DNA of 64,000 bases, taken from positions 310,488-374,487 of the forward strand of contig FONB01000004.1 in the NCBI GenBank assembly GCA_900112785.1, read 5' to 3'. Position 1 is the stretch's first letter, and every line of letters begins with the position of its first letter. The translations under genes were made by a program, and so were the position numbers. Shown here piece after piece: positions 42,921-55,343 of this stretch. The notes under the pieces are model-generated. The model did not search any database, was not told the origin of the DNA, and saw only the letters and a program-made list of their open reading frames with translations. The stretch comes from Phytobacter palmae. GTDB taxonomy: Bacteria; Pseudomonadota; Gammaproteobacteria; Enterobacterales; Enterobacteriaceae.

Positions 42921-44216
42921 ATGACGGCAACACCACTTTGGCTGGTTCAGAACGTTCATTTACCTGGGCGAAAAGGGCTATGGCAAATCGCGATTGAGAA
43001 GGGCCACTTTGGTGATATCACCCCAATGAGCGCCCCGCAGCATGAAAGTTACGAAGTCTTAAATGCCAGGGGCGGGCTGGCGCTGCCACCCTTTATCGAA
43101 CCACACATACATCTTGATACCACCCAAACCGCAGGGGAACCAAACTGGAATCAGTCGGGAACCCTGTTTGAGGGAATTGAGCGTTGGGCAGAACGTAAAG
43201 CCTTACTCAGCCATGATGATGTGAAAAAGCGAGCCTGGCAGACGCTGAAATGGCAAATGGCGAATGGTATCCAGCATGTTCGCACCCATGTTGATGTCTC
43301 CGACCCGACCCTGACAGCGCTAAAAGCAATGCTGGAAGTGAAGCAGGAAGTTGCGCCCTGGATAGACCTGCAAATCGTTGCCTTCCCGCAAGAGGGGATC
43401 TTGTCTTATCCCAACGGCGCAGCCTTGCTGGAAGAAGCCTTACAGCTTGGCGCTGACGTGGTAGGGGCAATTCCCCATTTTGAATTTACCCGCGAGTATG
43501 GGGTGGAGTCCCTGCATATCGCCTTTGAGCTGGCGAAGAAATATGACCGACCACTGGATATCCATTGTGATGAGATAGACGACGAACAGTCGAGGTTTGT
43601 CGAAACGGTTGCCGCGCTGGCGTTGAAAATGGAGATGGGCGCGCGCGTTACCGCCAGCCACACCACGGCGATGCACTCCTATAATGGCGCCTATACATCT
43701 CGCCTTTTCCGCTTATTGAAACTCTCCGGTATTAACTTTGTCGCTAATCCGCTGGTGAATATCCATCTGCAGGGGCGTTTTGATGATTATCCGAAGCGGC
43801 GCGGGATCACCCGCGTGAAGGAGATGCTGGCTGCCGGGATTAATGTTTGCTTTGGCCATGATGATGTCTTTGATCCCTGGTACCCACTCGGCACCGGCAA
43901 TATGTTGCAGGTACTGCATATGGGTCTGCATGTTTGCCAGTTGATGGGGTATCAGCAAATTGATGATGGCCTGCGGCTGATTACCGACAATAGCGCCAGA
44001 ACCTTTGGTCTTAAGGACTACGGTATTGTGCCAGGTAATCCGGCAAATATGATCATTTTACCGGTTGAAAGCGGTTTTGACGCGGTGCGATGTCAGTCAC
44101 CGGTGCGCTGGTCCATTCGCCAGGGGCGAGTGATTGCCACCACGCAACCGGCGCAAAGCTGGATTCAGACGGACAGTGGTGGTGAAGAAGTGGCGTTTTA
44201 TCGCAAGAGCGAGTGA
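42921..44216 (+). CDS. codA: Cytosine deaminase CodA, encoded alone
   Basis: This 431-residue amidohydrolase converts cytosine to uracil and ammonia. Metal ligands are seen in [17 protein letters not shown] (with the catalytic Glu), SHTTAMH and [11 protein letters not shown]. It is highly similar to E. coli CodA, with the N-terminal 45 and C-terminal 30 residues least conserved. E. coli keeps codA in a codBA operon with the cytosine permease; here no permease is adjacent. It occupies the place of tsgA between nirB and ppiA. An AGGGGGTAGAGG site precedes the ATG. Confidence 0.93.
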   Translation: MTATPLWLVQNVHLPGRKGLWQIAIEKGHFGDITPMSAPQHESYEVLNARGGLALPPFIEPHIHLDTTQTAGEPNWNQSGTLFEGIERWAERKALLSHDDVKKRAWQTLKWQMANGIQHVRTHVDVSDPTLTALKAMLEVKQEVAPWIDLQIVAFPQEGILSYPNGAALLEEALQLGADVVGAIPHFEFTREYGVESLHIAFELAKKYDRPLDIHCDEIDDEQSRFVETVAALALKMEMGARVTASHTTAMHSYNGAYTSRLFRLLKLSGINFVANPLVNIHLQGRFDDYPKRRGITRVKEMLAAGINVCFGHDDVFDPWYPLGTGNMLQVLHMGLHVCQLMGYQQIDDGLRLITDNSARTFGLKDYGIVPGNPANMIILPVESGFDAVRCQSPVRWSIRQGRVIATTQPAQSWIQTDSGGEEVAFYRKSE

Positions 44217-44230
44217 AGGTGATAGCAGAA

Positions 44231-44251
44231 TGACCACACAATGCGTGGTCA
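44231..44251. other. Inverted repeat after codA
   Basis: TGACCAC and GTGGTCA lie 7 bp apart, 14 bp after the codA stop. It may be a weak termination hairpin without T run or a binding site in the ppiA promoter region. Confidence 0.35.
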
Positions 44252-44277
44252 GCCAGCGTAACATATGTTTCAATTGC

Positions 44278-44292
44278 GTAAAATTAAGTAAA
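44278..44292 (+). promoter_or_regulatory. CpxR box upstream of ppiA
   Basis: GTAAAATTAAGTAAA is a perfect GTAAA-N5-GTAAA CpxR motif, about 77 bp before the ppiA ATG. E. coli ppiA is a known Cpx envelope-stress target. Confidence 0.8.
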
Positions 44293-44359
44293 AGGCTGGC
44301 CTGGTGGCGGAGTGCTCTTTAGAATCAAGCCACTCGCTTTCTTACCTGTATTTCGTTAA

Positions 44360-44941
<582 letters not shown>

Positions 44942-44950
44942 GCTTTTTTT

Positions 44951-44974
44951 CGCACGGGCCGTTCGGCCTGTGCG
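44951..44974 (+). terminator. Hairpin after ppiA
   Basis: CGCACGGGCC pairs with GGCCTGTGCG (one G-T) around GTTC, 10 bp after the ppiA stop. A T tract lies before rather than after the stem, so termination is uncertain. Confidence 0.4.
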
Positions 44975-45047
44975 CGTTCCCCTCCCTGCGTGACGCGAAA
45001 TTGCTGCTTATACTTGTGGCACATGAGCGAGACATCAGGGAGGCGTT

Positions 45048-45218
45048 ATGACCAAAAAACTCACCGACCGACAAAAATCCCGTCTCTGGGAGCGAGACCG
45101 TAATGTCAATTTTCAGGCCAGCAGGCGTCTTGAAGGCATTGAAAGCCCGCTGGTAACGCTCACCCCCGATGAGGCGATGACGCGTATTGAAGAGTTAAGG
45201 AGGCACTATGAGCGATAA
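45048..45218 (+). CDS. yhfG: YhfG (FicA), class I antitoxin of Fic
   Basis: This short frame encodes 56 residues starting [18 protein letters not shown]. It carries the class I Fic-antitoxin motif (S/T)xxxE(G/N) as SRRLEG at residues 25-30; the Glu reaches into the Fic ATP pocket and blocks AMP transfer. The ribosome site is GGGAGG. Its end overlaps the fic start by 11 bp, so antitoxin and toxin are co-translated. Closely resembles E. coli YhfG (55 residues). Confidence 0.9.
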   Translation: MTKKLTDRQKSRLWERDRNVNFQASRRLEGIESPLVTLTPDEAMTRIEELRRHYER

Positions 45219-45810
45219 ATTCGGCGACGGCCGCGATCCTTATCTCTTCCCTGGCCTCAATGTGATGCGCAACAGGCTGGGTATTCGCGAGGCGCAGCGT
45301 CTGGAACAGGCGGCATGGGAACTCACGGCGTTACGTGCCGCCACGCTGGAACTGGGGCCGTTGGCCCGCGGGCTGCCGCATCTGTGCGCTATTCACCGCC
45401 ACATTTACCAGGATGTCTTCGACTGGGCCGGGCAGGTGCGCGAAGTGGATATTTATCAGGGAGATACCCGCTTTTGCCATTTCGAATACATCGAAAAAGA
45501 AGGCAATGCGTTAATGCAGTCGCTTGAAGACGAAGAGTGGCTACAGGGGCTCGGGAAAGAAGAATTTATCGAGCGGCTGGCCCATTACTACTGTGAAATC
45601 AACGTGCTGCATCCATTTCGTATTGGCAATGGCATTGCCCAGCGGATTTTCTTCGAGCAGCTTGCGCTACATGCAGGATACCGACTGGACTGGCGTGGCG
45701 TTGATCCGGAAAGCTGGAGTAAAGCGAACCAGACCGGGGCGATGGGGGAGTTACAACCGCTGCGCGAGATCTTCGGCAAAGTGGTAAGCGAAGCCGTCGA
45801 AACTGAGTAG
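45208..45810 (+). CDS. fic: Fic-domain adenylyltransferase toxin
   Basis: This 200-residue Fic protein transfers AMP to targets; the enteric FicT proteins act on gyrase and topoisomerase IV. The core motif reads [12 protein letters not shown] (135-146). It keeps the catalytic His and the GN anion hole, but has Ile139 where canonical Fic has Asp/Glu, a change E. coli Fic (HPFRVGSG) shares. Gly55, the position altered in a hyperactive E. coli mutant, is wild type. A strong AAGGAGG site precedes it. Confidence 0.93.
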   Translation: MSDKFGDGRDPYLFPGLNVMRNRLGIREAQRLEQAAWELTALRAATLELGPLARGLPHLCAIHRHIYQDVFDWAGQVREVDIYQGDTRFCHFEYIEKEGNALMQSLEDEEWLQGLGKEEFIERLAHYYCEINVLHPFRIGNGIAQRIFFEQLALHAGYRLDWRGVDPESWSKANQTGAMGELQPLREIFGKVVSEAVETE

Positions 45811-45840
45811 AATAGGGCGGCTTAAAATGATGAGGCCGCC

Positions 45841-46413
45841 ATGATCCTGCTTATTGATAATTACGACTCTTTTACCTGGAACCTGTATCAGTACTTTTGC
45901 GAGCTGGGCGCCCAGGTCGAGGTCAGGCGTAATGATGACATCACACTGGCGGATATTGCGGTTATGGCCCCGCGAAAAATCGTGATCTCCCCGGGCCCCT
46001 GTACGCCTGATGAGTCGGGTATTTCGCTGGAGGTTATTCGCCACTATGCAGGCAGGCTGCCGATCCTCGGCGTCTGCCTCGGTCACCAGGCTATCGCCCA
46101 GGTCTTTGGCGCCCGCATTGTCCGGGCACAACAGGTTATGCATGGCAAAACTTCTCCGGTAACCCATAACGGGCAGGGGGTTTTTCGTGGCCTGAATAAC
46201 CCGTTAACCGTGACGCGCTACCATTCTCTGTTGATCGATCCGCCTTCGTTACCGGAGTGCTTTGAGGTGACCGCATGGAGCGAGAAGCAAGAGATCATGG
46301 GGATTCGTCATCGTCAGTGGGATCTGGAAGGGGTGCAGTTTCACCCGGAAAGTATTCTTAGCGAGCAAGGACATGCGTTACTGAATAACTTTTTGCAACG
46401 CGCCGATTTTTAG
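45841..46413 (+). CDS. pabA: Aminodeoxychorismate synthase glutaminase subunit
   Basis: This 190-residue class I glutamine amidotransferase gives ammonia to PabB for p-aminobenzoate and folate. Nucleophile Cys is in GVCLGHQ (about 79), with His and Glu in QFHPES near residue 170. It follows fic by 30 bp and E. coli has the same order. Confidence 0.96.
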   Translation: MILLIDNYDSFTWNLYQYFCELGAQVEVRRNDDITLADIAVMAPRKIVISPGPCTPDESGISLEVIRHYAGRLPILGVCLGHQAIAQVFGARIVRAQQVMHGKTSPVTHNGQGVFRGLNNPLTVTRYHSLLIDPPSLPECFEVTAWSEKQEIMGIRHRQWDLEGVQFHPESILSEQGHALLNNFLQRADF

Positions 46414-46432
46414 TTGCCATTGAGTGATTTTT

Positions 46433-46462
46433 TATGCATATTTCGTGATTATATTTTCACTT
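46433..46462 (+). promoter_or_regulatory. Possible ArgR boxes before argD
   Basis: TATGCATATTTCGTGATT followed by ATATTTTCACTT has one good half-site in each box (TGCAT, TTTCA) and poor matches elsewhere to TGAAT-N4-ATTCA. ArgR control of argD is known in E. coli, so position favours this call despite the weak motif. Confidence 0.35.
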
Positions 46463-46477
46463 CTACTTCTTGTTTAA

Positions 46478-49800
<3,323 letters not shown>

Positions 49801-49803
<3 letters not shown>

Positions 49804-49833
49804 AAACGGCGCATCGTTAAGGGCGACGCGCCG
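49801..49833 (-). terminator. Terminator of crp
   Basis: Complementary arms around CGGCGC.TCG and CGA.GCGCCG (49807-49833) with a short bulge are followed leftward by TTTTTG. The hairpin lies 8 bp after the crp stop and overlaps the yhfK start region, so yhfK must have a separate promoter or depend on read-through. Confidence 0.7.
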
Positions 49834-49841
49834 CTTGAGAA

Positions 49842-50474
49842 TTAACGTGTACCGTACACGACGATGGTTTTACCGTGCGCGGAGATCAGGTTTTGATCTT
49901 CCAGCATTTTCAGGATACGACCGACAGTTTCGCGGGAGCAGCCAACGATCTGACCAATTTCCTGACGGGTAATTTTAATTTGCATACCGTCCGGGTGGGT
50001 CATTGCATCCGGCTGTTTCGCCAGATTCAGCAGCGTCTGTGCGATACGGCCTGTCACATCAAGGAAGGCGAGGTTGCCGACTTTTTCTGAGGTGACCTGC
50101 AGACGACGCGCCATCTGAGAAGACAAACGCATCAGGATATCCGGGTTCACCTGAATTAATTGACGGAATTTTTTATAGGAGATTTCGGCCACTTCACAAG
50201 CGGTTTTGGCGCGTACCCATGCACTGCGCTCCTGACCCTCTTCGAACAGACCCAGTTCACCGATAAAATCTCCCTGGTTAAGGTAAGAGAGGATCATCTC
50301 TTTACCTTCTTCATCCTTGATTAGCACAGCCACTGAGCCTTTGACGATGTAATACAACGTTTCCGCTTTTTCACCCTGGTGAATCAGCGTGCTCTTCGAT
50401 GGGTACTTATGAATGTGGCAATGAGACAAGAACCATTCGAGAGTCGGGTCTGTTTGCGGTTTGCCAAGCACCAT
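49842..50474 (-). CDS. crp: cAMP receptor protein
   Basis: This 210-residue global regulator has the N-terminal cAMP-binding beta roll ([18 protein letters not shown] with the conserved Arg/Glu), a dimer helix, and the helix-turn-helix [20 protein letters not shown] (about 170-189). Essentially the E. coli protein. It presumably acts on several sites in this window (pckA, crp itself). Confidence 0.99.
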   Translation of the reverse strand: MVLGKPQTDPTLEWFLSHCHIHKYPSKSTLIHQGEKAETLYYIVKGSVAVLIKDEEGKEMILSYLNQGDFIGELGLFEEGQERSAWVRAKTACEVAEISYKKFRQLIQVNPDILMRLSSQMARRLQVTSEKVGNLAFLDVTGRIAQTLLNLAKQPDAMTHPDGMQIKITRQEIGQIVGCSRETVGRILKMLEDQNLISAHGKTIVVYGTR

Positions 50475-50783
50475 GCGCGGTTATCCTCTGTTATAAGCTG
50501 GCTCCAGACGCTGGATTCACATATCGCGTCCGGGGTTGCAATCTATCTTCCCCATACCTGGGAAGTGGACCGTCAGACATGCCTGCGGCCTGTAATATGT
50601 GATGTCCTCTGCATACATACATAACATCAATGTATCACTGTAGCATCCCGATTGTTTTAGCATAGCTTTTGTCGCCTGTCTCCTGGTGTCTCGCTTCAGC
50701 TTGACGCAGGTCGCCTTCCGTTGCGAGTTTTCTTATGTACGCGTAATCTGTAAAGAAAACTGTAACTCCGGAGTGAATTAAAA
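50475..50783. other. 309-bp divergent crp/yhfA promoter region
   Basis: No gene is seen. The crp side resembles the E. coli crp promoter base for base over long stretches, with the -10 and CRP site described. In E. coli a divergent transcript starts here under CRP control, and the same is likely. Confidence 0.6.
50594..50615 (-). promoter_or_regulatory. CRP autoregulatory site in the crp leader
   Basis: TGTGA-TGTCCT-CTGCA lies just downstream of the presumed crp start and corresponds to the E. coli site TATGCAAAGGACGTCACA that mediates autoregulation. A crp -10 candidate TGATAC lies at 50637-50632. Confidence 0.65.
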
Positions 50784-51188
50784 ATGCAAGCTCGAGTGAA
50801 ATGGGTAGAAGGTTTAACGTTCCTTGGCGAGTCTGCGTCCGGGCACCAGATCCTGATGGATGGTAACTCAGGCGACAAAGCCCCAAGCCCGATGGAAATG
50901 GTGCTGATGGCAGCAGGAGGATGCAGCGCTATCGATGTTGTATCTATTCTGCAAAAAGGCCGCCACGATGTGAAAGATTGCGAAGTGAAGCTGACCTCAG
51001 AGCGTCGTGAAGAGGCTCCGCGTCTGTTTACGCATATCAATTTGCACTTCATCGTGACCGGCAAAGAGCTGAAAGAGGCGGCGGTATCGCGTGCGGTGGA
51101 TCTCTCTGCCGAGAAATATTGCTCCGTCGCGTTAATGCTGGAGAAGGCGGTGAAAATCACGCATTCGTATGAAGTGATTGAGGCCTGA
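50784..51188 (+). CDS. yhfA: OsmC-family protein YhfA
   Basis: This 134-residue OsmC/Ohr-like protein has the family Cys in AAGGCSAIDVV (about residue 50). The second Cys lies in SAEKYCSVALML. Members reduce organic peroxides, but the activity of YhfA is not well defined. It is divergent from crp. Confidence 0.93.
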   Translation: MQARVKWVEGLTFLGESASGHQILMDGNSGDKAPSPMEMVLMAAGGCSAIDVVSILQKGRHDVKDCEVKLTSERREEAPRLFTHINLHFIVTGKELKEAAVSRAVDLSAEKYCSVALMLEKAVKITHSYEVIEA

Positions 51189-51210
51189 GAACCGCTTTCA
51201 AAGGCTAAGC

Positions 51211-51282
51211 AGGTAAGTCGGATAAGCGTAGCGCATTCGACCTTTTCCCCGGTGGCGCTACGCTTTCCGGGGCTACACCTGG
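51211..51282. repeat. REP-type repeat between yhfA and prkB
   Basis: GTCGGATAAGCGTAGCGC and GCGCTACGCTTTCCGGGGCTAC are inverted copies of a REP-like arm separated by about 20 bp. The element lies between the convergent yhfA and prkB genes. Confidence 0.65.
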
Positions 51283-51311
51283 CGGGGGAAGATATTGTGT
51301 CCGCCGCAAGG

Positions 51312-52181
51312 CTACTGAATTTTCTTCCCTTCCATCAACCGCTGTACCAGCGGGGTCATGATGAGCTCCATCGCCAGTCCCATTTTCCCACCCGGCACCA
51401 CAAGCGTATTCATGTGCGAAATGAACGAACCCTGCAGCATCGCCAGCAGCCAGGGATAGTCGATCCCTTCAAGGTTACGGAAATGAATGACGACCAGACT
51501 TTCATCCAGCGAGGGGATGACCTTCGCCGCGAACGGATTGGAAGTATCAACGGTCGGCACGCGCTGGAAGTTAATATGGGTTCGGGAGAACTGGGGGGTA
51601 ATGAAGTTAATGTAGTCTTCCATCGAGCGTACCACCGAGTCCATCACCGCTTCACGGGAATGTCCACGCTCACCGGTATCACGCACCAGCTTTTGAATCC
51701 ATTCAAGGTTAACTATCGGAACCACGCCCACCAGCAGATCGACATGGCAGGCGACATCATGCTGTGGCGTTACCACACCGCCGTGTAACCCTTCATAAAA
51801 CAGTACATCTGTTGGCTCTGGTAAGGGCTGCCAGGGGGTGAACGTGCCGGGAACCTGATTCCAGGGAACGGCTTCATCGTAGGTATGCAGATATTTTCGT
51901 GCCTGACCTTTGCCGGTTTGTCCGTATTCGATAAACGTCTGTTCCAGCAGGCCGAAATCATTCGCCTCCGGGCCAAAGTAGCTGATATGTCGACCTAAAT
52001 CCCGGGCTTTACGGATTGCCATGTCCATCTCCGGGCGGGTATAGCGATGAAAGCTGTCACCCTCGACCTCGGCGGCATGCAAATTCAGTTGAGCAAAGAT
52101 TTTGCGAAACGCGAGGCTGGTGGTAGTGGTTCCCGCACCGCTGGAACCTGTTACGGCAATAACCGGATGTTTAGCGGACAT
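51312..52181 (-). CDS. prkB: Phosphoribulokinase-like protein PrkB
   Basis: This 289-residue P-loop kinase has Walker A GSSGAGTTT (about 12-20) in the PRK/uridine kinase fold. The family includes Calvin-cycle phosphoribulokinases, but enteric PrkB is not tied to carbon fixation and its substrate is uncertain. It is the last gene of yheT-yheU-prkB. Confidence 0.92.
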   Translation of the reverse strand: MSAKHPVIAVTGSSGAGTTTTSLAFRKIFAQLNLHAAEVEGDSFHRYTRPEMDMAIRKARDLGRHISYFGPEANDFGLLEQTFIEYGQTGKGQARKYLHTYDEAVPWNQVPGTFTPWQPLPEPTDVLFYEGLHGGVVTPQHDVACHVDLLVGVVPIVNLEWIQKLVRDTGERGHSREAVMDSVVRSMEDYINFITPQFSRTHINFQRVPTVDTSNPFAAKVIPSLDESLVVIHFRNLEGIDYPWLLAMLQGSFISHMNTLVVPGGKMGLAMELIMTPLVQRLMEGKKIQ

Positions 52182-52232
52182 AGCAGCTCCCTGAGTAAAC
52201 CATTGTTGTAGACGAAGCCAGCCGCCCGGGCG

Positions 52233-52451
52233 TTACTCGCGAAACTGCGAGCGCGGCATAATATTGACGGTTTCGTGCAGTTCTGACCACACCAGCACGG
52301 CTTCGCCGTTTTTCAATTGCCGTCTTACATCGGCGACCTTTTGTTCGAGTGAGCGCTCATGTTCACCATAATCGGTGCCTTCACGCAAGACAAAGCTTTC
52401 AATCAGGTTGTCGAGTGTCTCAGGCGCCAGATCCTGCCAGGGAATAATCAT
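52233..52451 (-). CDS. yheU: UPF0270 protein YheU
   Basis: This 72-residue acidic protein starts [20 protein letters not shown], the conserved UPF0270 start. No function is known. It abuts yheT with no spacer. Confidence 0.92.
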   Translation of the reverse strand: MIIPWQDLAPETLDNLIESFVLREGTDYGEHERSLEQKVADVRRQLKNGEAVLVWSELHETVNIMPRSQFRE

Positions 52452-53468
52452 TCAGGTTTCCAGATAAGTTTGCAGCCAGTCGGGGATGCGCTTTTCCAGC
52501 CACATTTCCGGGTGTAGTAACGTGCCGCCCACAAACCCCACGTGACCACCATGTTCGGTGAGTTGATATTCTACTGACGGCGGCAGCGTCTGCGTATCGG
52601 GTATCACATTTTGATCCATAAAGGGGTCGTCTTTCGCATGGATGATCAGCGTCGGTTTGCTGATTTTATTCAGCAGCGGCATGGCACTGCACTGGCGGTA
52701 ATAGTCAATCGCATCGGCAAAGCCATGGATGCGCGCCGTGATCGCATCATCAAAATCGCGCAGACGACGCAGACGTTTCAGCTGTCGTAAATCAATGGGT
52801 AATGAGCCGGGATAGGCTTTTAATTTTCGTGACGCGTTGGCTTTCAGCAGGTTGAGCAAATAGTGTTGATATACCCGCGAAAAGCCGGTTTCGATATGGG
52901 CGCTGCATGCTTCCAGCACAAAGGGGGCAGAGACAATCACTGCGGCATCCAGGGGGACGCGATTTTCCTCTTTTGCCAGCAGACAGGCCAGCATATTGCC
53001 GCCCAGCGAATAGCCCACCGCAGCGGTGGGCACCTGGCCAAACTCCCGCTGCAACCAGTGCAAAAACCAGGTACCGTCTTCGGTTTCGCCGGAGTGGTAA
53101 ATACGGTTAAGGCGATTAGGTTCACCGCTACAGCCACGAAAATGCATCACCACGCCCAGCCAGCCGCGAGCTTTTGCCGCTTCTATCAGGCCGTGAGCAT
53201 AAGGGCTATGCAGGCTGCCTTCCAGCCCATGAAAGACCACCAGACGGGGTTTATGTTTTGCCTGTGTCGGGTCTTCGCTCCAGGCGAGATCCACGAAATC
53301 GCCATCGGGCAGTTCAAGGCGCTGCCAGGTCGGGGTAAAGCCCAGTTTCCGGCGGATCAGGCGCGGCAGCATAGTCTGGAAATGCGGATTGCTTCCGCCG
53401 CGCAGTGGGCGGAAGGTGGAAGAATCATCCGCCATTTCCGAGAGTCGTGAAGGTGTAATTTCAGCCAT
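52452..53468 (-). CDS. yheT: Alpha/beta hydrolase YheT
   Basis: This 338-residue hydrolase of the ABHD1/3-like family has nucleophile elbow GYSLGGN and His in EHGGHVGF near the C-terminus. E. coli YheT acts as a putative esterase. It is the first gene of yheT-yheU-prkB, and the accessory block begins just beyond its start. Confidence 0.93.
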   Translation of the reverse strand: MAEITPSRLSEMADDSSTFRPLRGGSNPHFQTMLPRLIRRKLGFTPTWQRLELPDGDFVDLAWSEDPTQAKHKPRLVVFHGLEGSLHSPYAHGLIEAAKARGWLGVVMHFRGCSGEPNRLNRIYHSGETEDGTWFLHWLQREFGQVPTAAVGYSLGGNMLACLLAKEENRVPLDAAVIVSAPFVLEACSAHIETGFSRVYQHYLLNLLKANASRKLKAYPGSLPIDLRQLKRLRRLRDFDDAITARIHGFADAIDYYRQCSAMPLLNKISKPTLIIHAKDDPFMDQNVIPDTQTLPPSVEYQLTEHGGHVGFVGGTLLHPEMWLEKRIPDWLQTYLET

Positions 53469-53557
53469 AGTACAGAATAATAGAATCAGAATGGGACAAC
53501 TATAGCTGCACGATGTTGCGCCGTTTTTTCATTTCGCGGGACATCGCGCAGACTATA

Positions 53558-54277
53558 CTAATCCGTCAGTAAATTTCGGGAAAAGAGATGAATATCGACA
53601 CCCGGTTTACGCCGCCACAAGCGCGCTTTTCGCGCACCAGTCGCTACGCTCTCGCCTGTCTCTTCAAACATACCAGAGGCCTCAAATCGACGAATCAGGC
53701 TTTTTCGCTGGATAGGCTGACCGAGAATAATCTCCGTCGCCTCCTGCAATTGCGTCTGGGTAAACATATCAGGCAGACAATAAACTGGTAGTAAAGAGTA
53801 CATTGTTTTCTGCCGTAATCGTTGCAGCGCAGCCTGAATTATGTCCCGATGATCAAAGGCCAGGTCGATATCATCCAGCCCGGTTACCGGCATCCATTTG
53901 GCATCGCTCACGCTTGCAATATGTGGTGCACAGGCGACCCAGGAGATTAACGCATACCAGGCGATGGTCAGACTCCAGCCACGGGGATCGCGTTTTGCCC
54001 CGGAAAAGGTATCCAGTTGTTCCAGCCAGGAAGGGGAGACGCCGGTTTTCTCTGTCAGCTTACGTAATGCCGTGGCGCGCGTGGACTCATCTTGTTCCAT
54101 ATCGATAAATCCGCCAGGCAGACCCCAGCGCCCCTGTTGAGGGTGACTGGCTCGTTTCACCAGCAAAACGCGAAGCGCCTGCTCATGCAGCGTGAACAGC
54201 ACACTGTCTACCGTCACCAGAGGTGAAGGGAACCGGCTGGCATCATAAGAATCCAGATACTCTGCTTCGCTTATCAT
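53558..54277 (-). CDS. nrtR: NrtR-type Nudix/winged-helix transcriptional repressor of NAD metabolism
   Basis: This 239-residue protein joins an N-terminal Nudix-like domain (about 18-150) to a C-terminal winged helix (about 155-239), the NrtR layout. The Nudix box is degenerate: where active enzymes have REUxEE it has RKLTEK (72-77), so two glutamates are replaced by lysine. This suggests ADP-ribose or NAD sensing rather than hydrolysis. It is divergent from prs-like and nadV genes, typical NrtR targets, with 192 bp between start codons containing paired palindromes. The symbol rests on architecture and context. Confidence 0.85.
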   Translation of the reverse strand: MISEAEYLDSYDASRFPSPLVTVDSVLFTLHEQALRVLLVKRASHPQQGRWGLPGGFIDMEQDESTRATALRKLTEKTGVSPSWLEQLDTFSGAKRDPRGWSLTIAWYALISWVACAPHIASVSDAKWMPVTGLDDIDLAFDHRDIIQAALQRLRQKTMYSLLPVYCLPDMFTQTQLQEATEIILGQPIQRKSLIRRFEASGMFEETGESVATGARKARLWRRKPGVDIHLFSRNLLTD

Positions 54278-54411
54278 CGCTTATTCGCCTTATTAAACAC
54301 GCCACAAGTTTATCAGTCCATCAAAGGGGGGCAAGTTAACTTTTATTTTATTAAATATCAACGAGTTAATTATGTGTTTGCCGGAAAGTGAAAAAAAACC
54401 TTGCCAATAAA

Positions 54412-54424
54412 TGTCTCATGGACA
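54412..54424 (+). promoter_or_regulatory. Possible NrtR operator 1
   Basis: TGTCTCATGGACA has perfect arms TGTC/GACA (with T-G next to them) and sits between a possible -35 TTGCCA (54401-54406) and a possible -10 TATTAT (54426-54431). A repressor there would block polymerase. Confidence 0.6.
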
Positions 54425-54434
54425 ATATTATAAG

Positions 54435-54447
54435 TGTCTTAGGGACA
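54435..54447 (+). promoter_or_regulatory. Possible NrtR operator 2
   Basis: TGTCTTAGGGACA repeats the pattern of the first operator, 23 bp downstream centre to centre, and lies at the probable transcription start, 22 bp before the prs-like ATG. Confidence 0.6.
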
Positions 54448-54469
54448 TTAACTAATGGTGAGGTGAATC

Positions 54470-55330
54470 ATGACCAGCAAAATTGAGTTAACGCTTGATA
54501 ATCAGCCTGTTGAAATCGAACGTGGTGTCTTTCCTGACGGCGCAGTATGGCTGAGAGTGATGAGTAAACTGCCTCGTTTTGCTCAGGTTATGCGGATTCG
54601 CGTTGCCGCCATGCGTGATATGAATGATTTCATGCTGTTAGCCCAATTAACTGATGCCGTGCGTCATGCTACTGACATTACCGTAAGCCACCTTGAACTG
54701 GCCTGGTTGCCCTGGGCGCGTCAGGACCGCCATATGGTCAATGGCGACAGCTTTGCGCTCAAGGTATTCGCTAACCAGTTGAACGTACTGAATTTCGATA
54801 AAGTTTTCCTGTTGGATCCGCACAGTGACGCAGCCGCAGCGGCCATCAACAACAGCGTGGTGATTGCTCAGGAAACCTGCCTGATGAAAAGTGAAACCCT
54901 GCGTCAGGCAATAAGTACAGGCAAATTGACGCTGGTGGCACCCGATGCCGGGGCACTAAAGAAGATTCATAACGTGGCAAAAGCCAGCGGGGCGAGGGAT
55001 TACGCCATCCTCACTAAAGAGCGTGATGTTGCAACAGGCAACCTGACTGGCTTTGCGCTGGTTTCTGGCGATGTGGCAGGCAAAGATGTGCTGATTGTGG
55101 ATGACCTTTGCGATGCGGGCGGTACTTTTATCGGCTCCGCTCAGGTGTTACGCGATGCCGGTGCGCGCAGCGTGAGCCTTTACGTGACCCACGGCGTCTT
55201 TTCCAAAGGGGTGGAAAACCTGCTGAACAATGGCATTGACGCCATTTATACCACTACTTCGTTTGCTTCTTCTGAGCTTCGCGAACCTCGCGTAGAGCTT
55301 ATCGACATCGATACTATTTTTTGCGCTTAA
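54470..55330 (+). CDS. Prs-like ribose-phosphate pyrophosphokinase of the NAD-salvage operon
   Basis: This 286-residue PRPP synthase-like protein is about 30 residues shorter than housekeeping Prs (315). Core motifs are present: ARQDRH (83-88), DPHSD (116-120, in place of DLHAD), PDAG (158-161), the PRPP loop DDLCDAGGT (211-219) and THGVFS (240-245). It should make PRPP for NadV, encoded 13 bp downstream. It is not the housekeeping prs gene, whose location and sequence differ. Confidence 0.85.
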   Translation: MTSKIELTLDNQPVEIERGVFPDGAVWLRVMSKLPRFAQVMRIRVAAMRDMNDFMLLAQLTDAVRHATDITVSHLELAWLPWARQDRHMVNGDSFALKVFANQLNVLNFDKVFLLDPHSDAAAAAINNSVVIAQETCLMKSETLRQAISTGKLTLVAPDAGALKKIHNVAKASGARDYAILTKERDVATGNLTGFALVSGDVAGKDVLIVDDLCDAGGTFIGSAQVLRDAGARSVSLYVTHGVFSKGVENLLNNGIDAIYTTTSFASSELREPRVELIDIDTIFCA

Positions 55331-55343
55331 GGGAGATAACACC

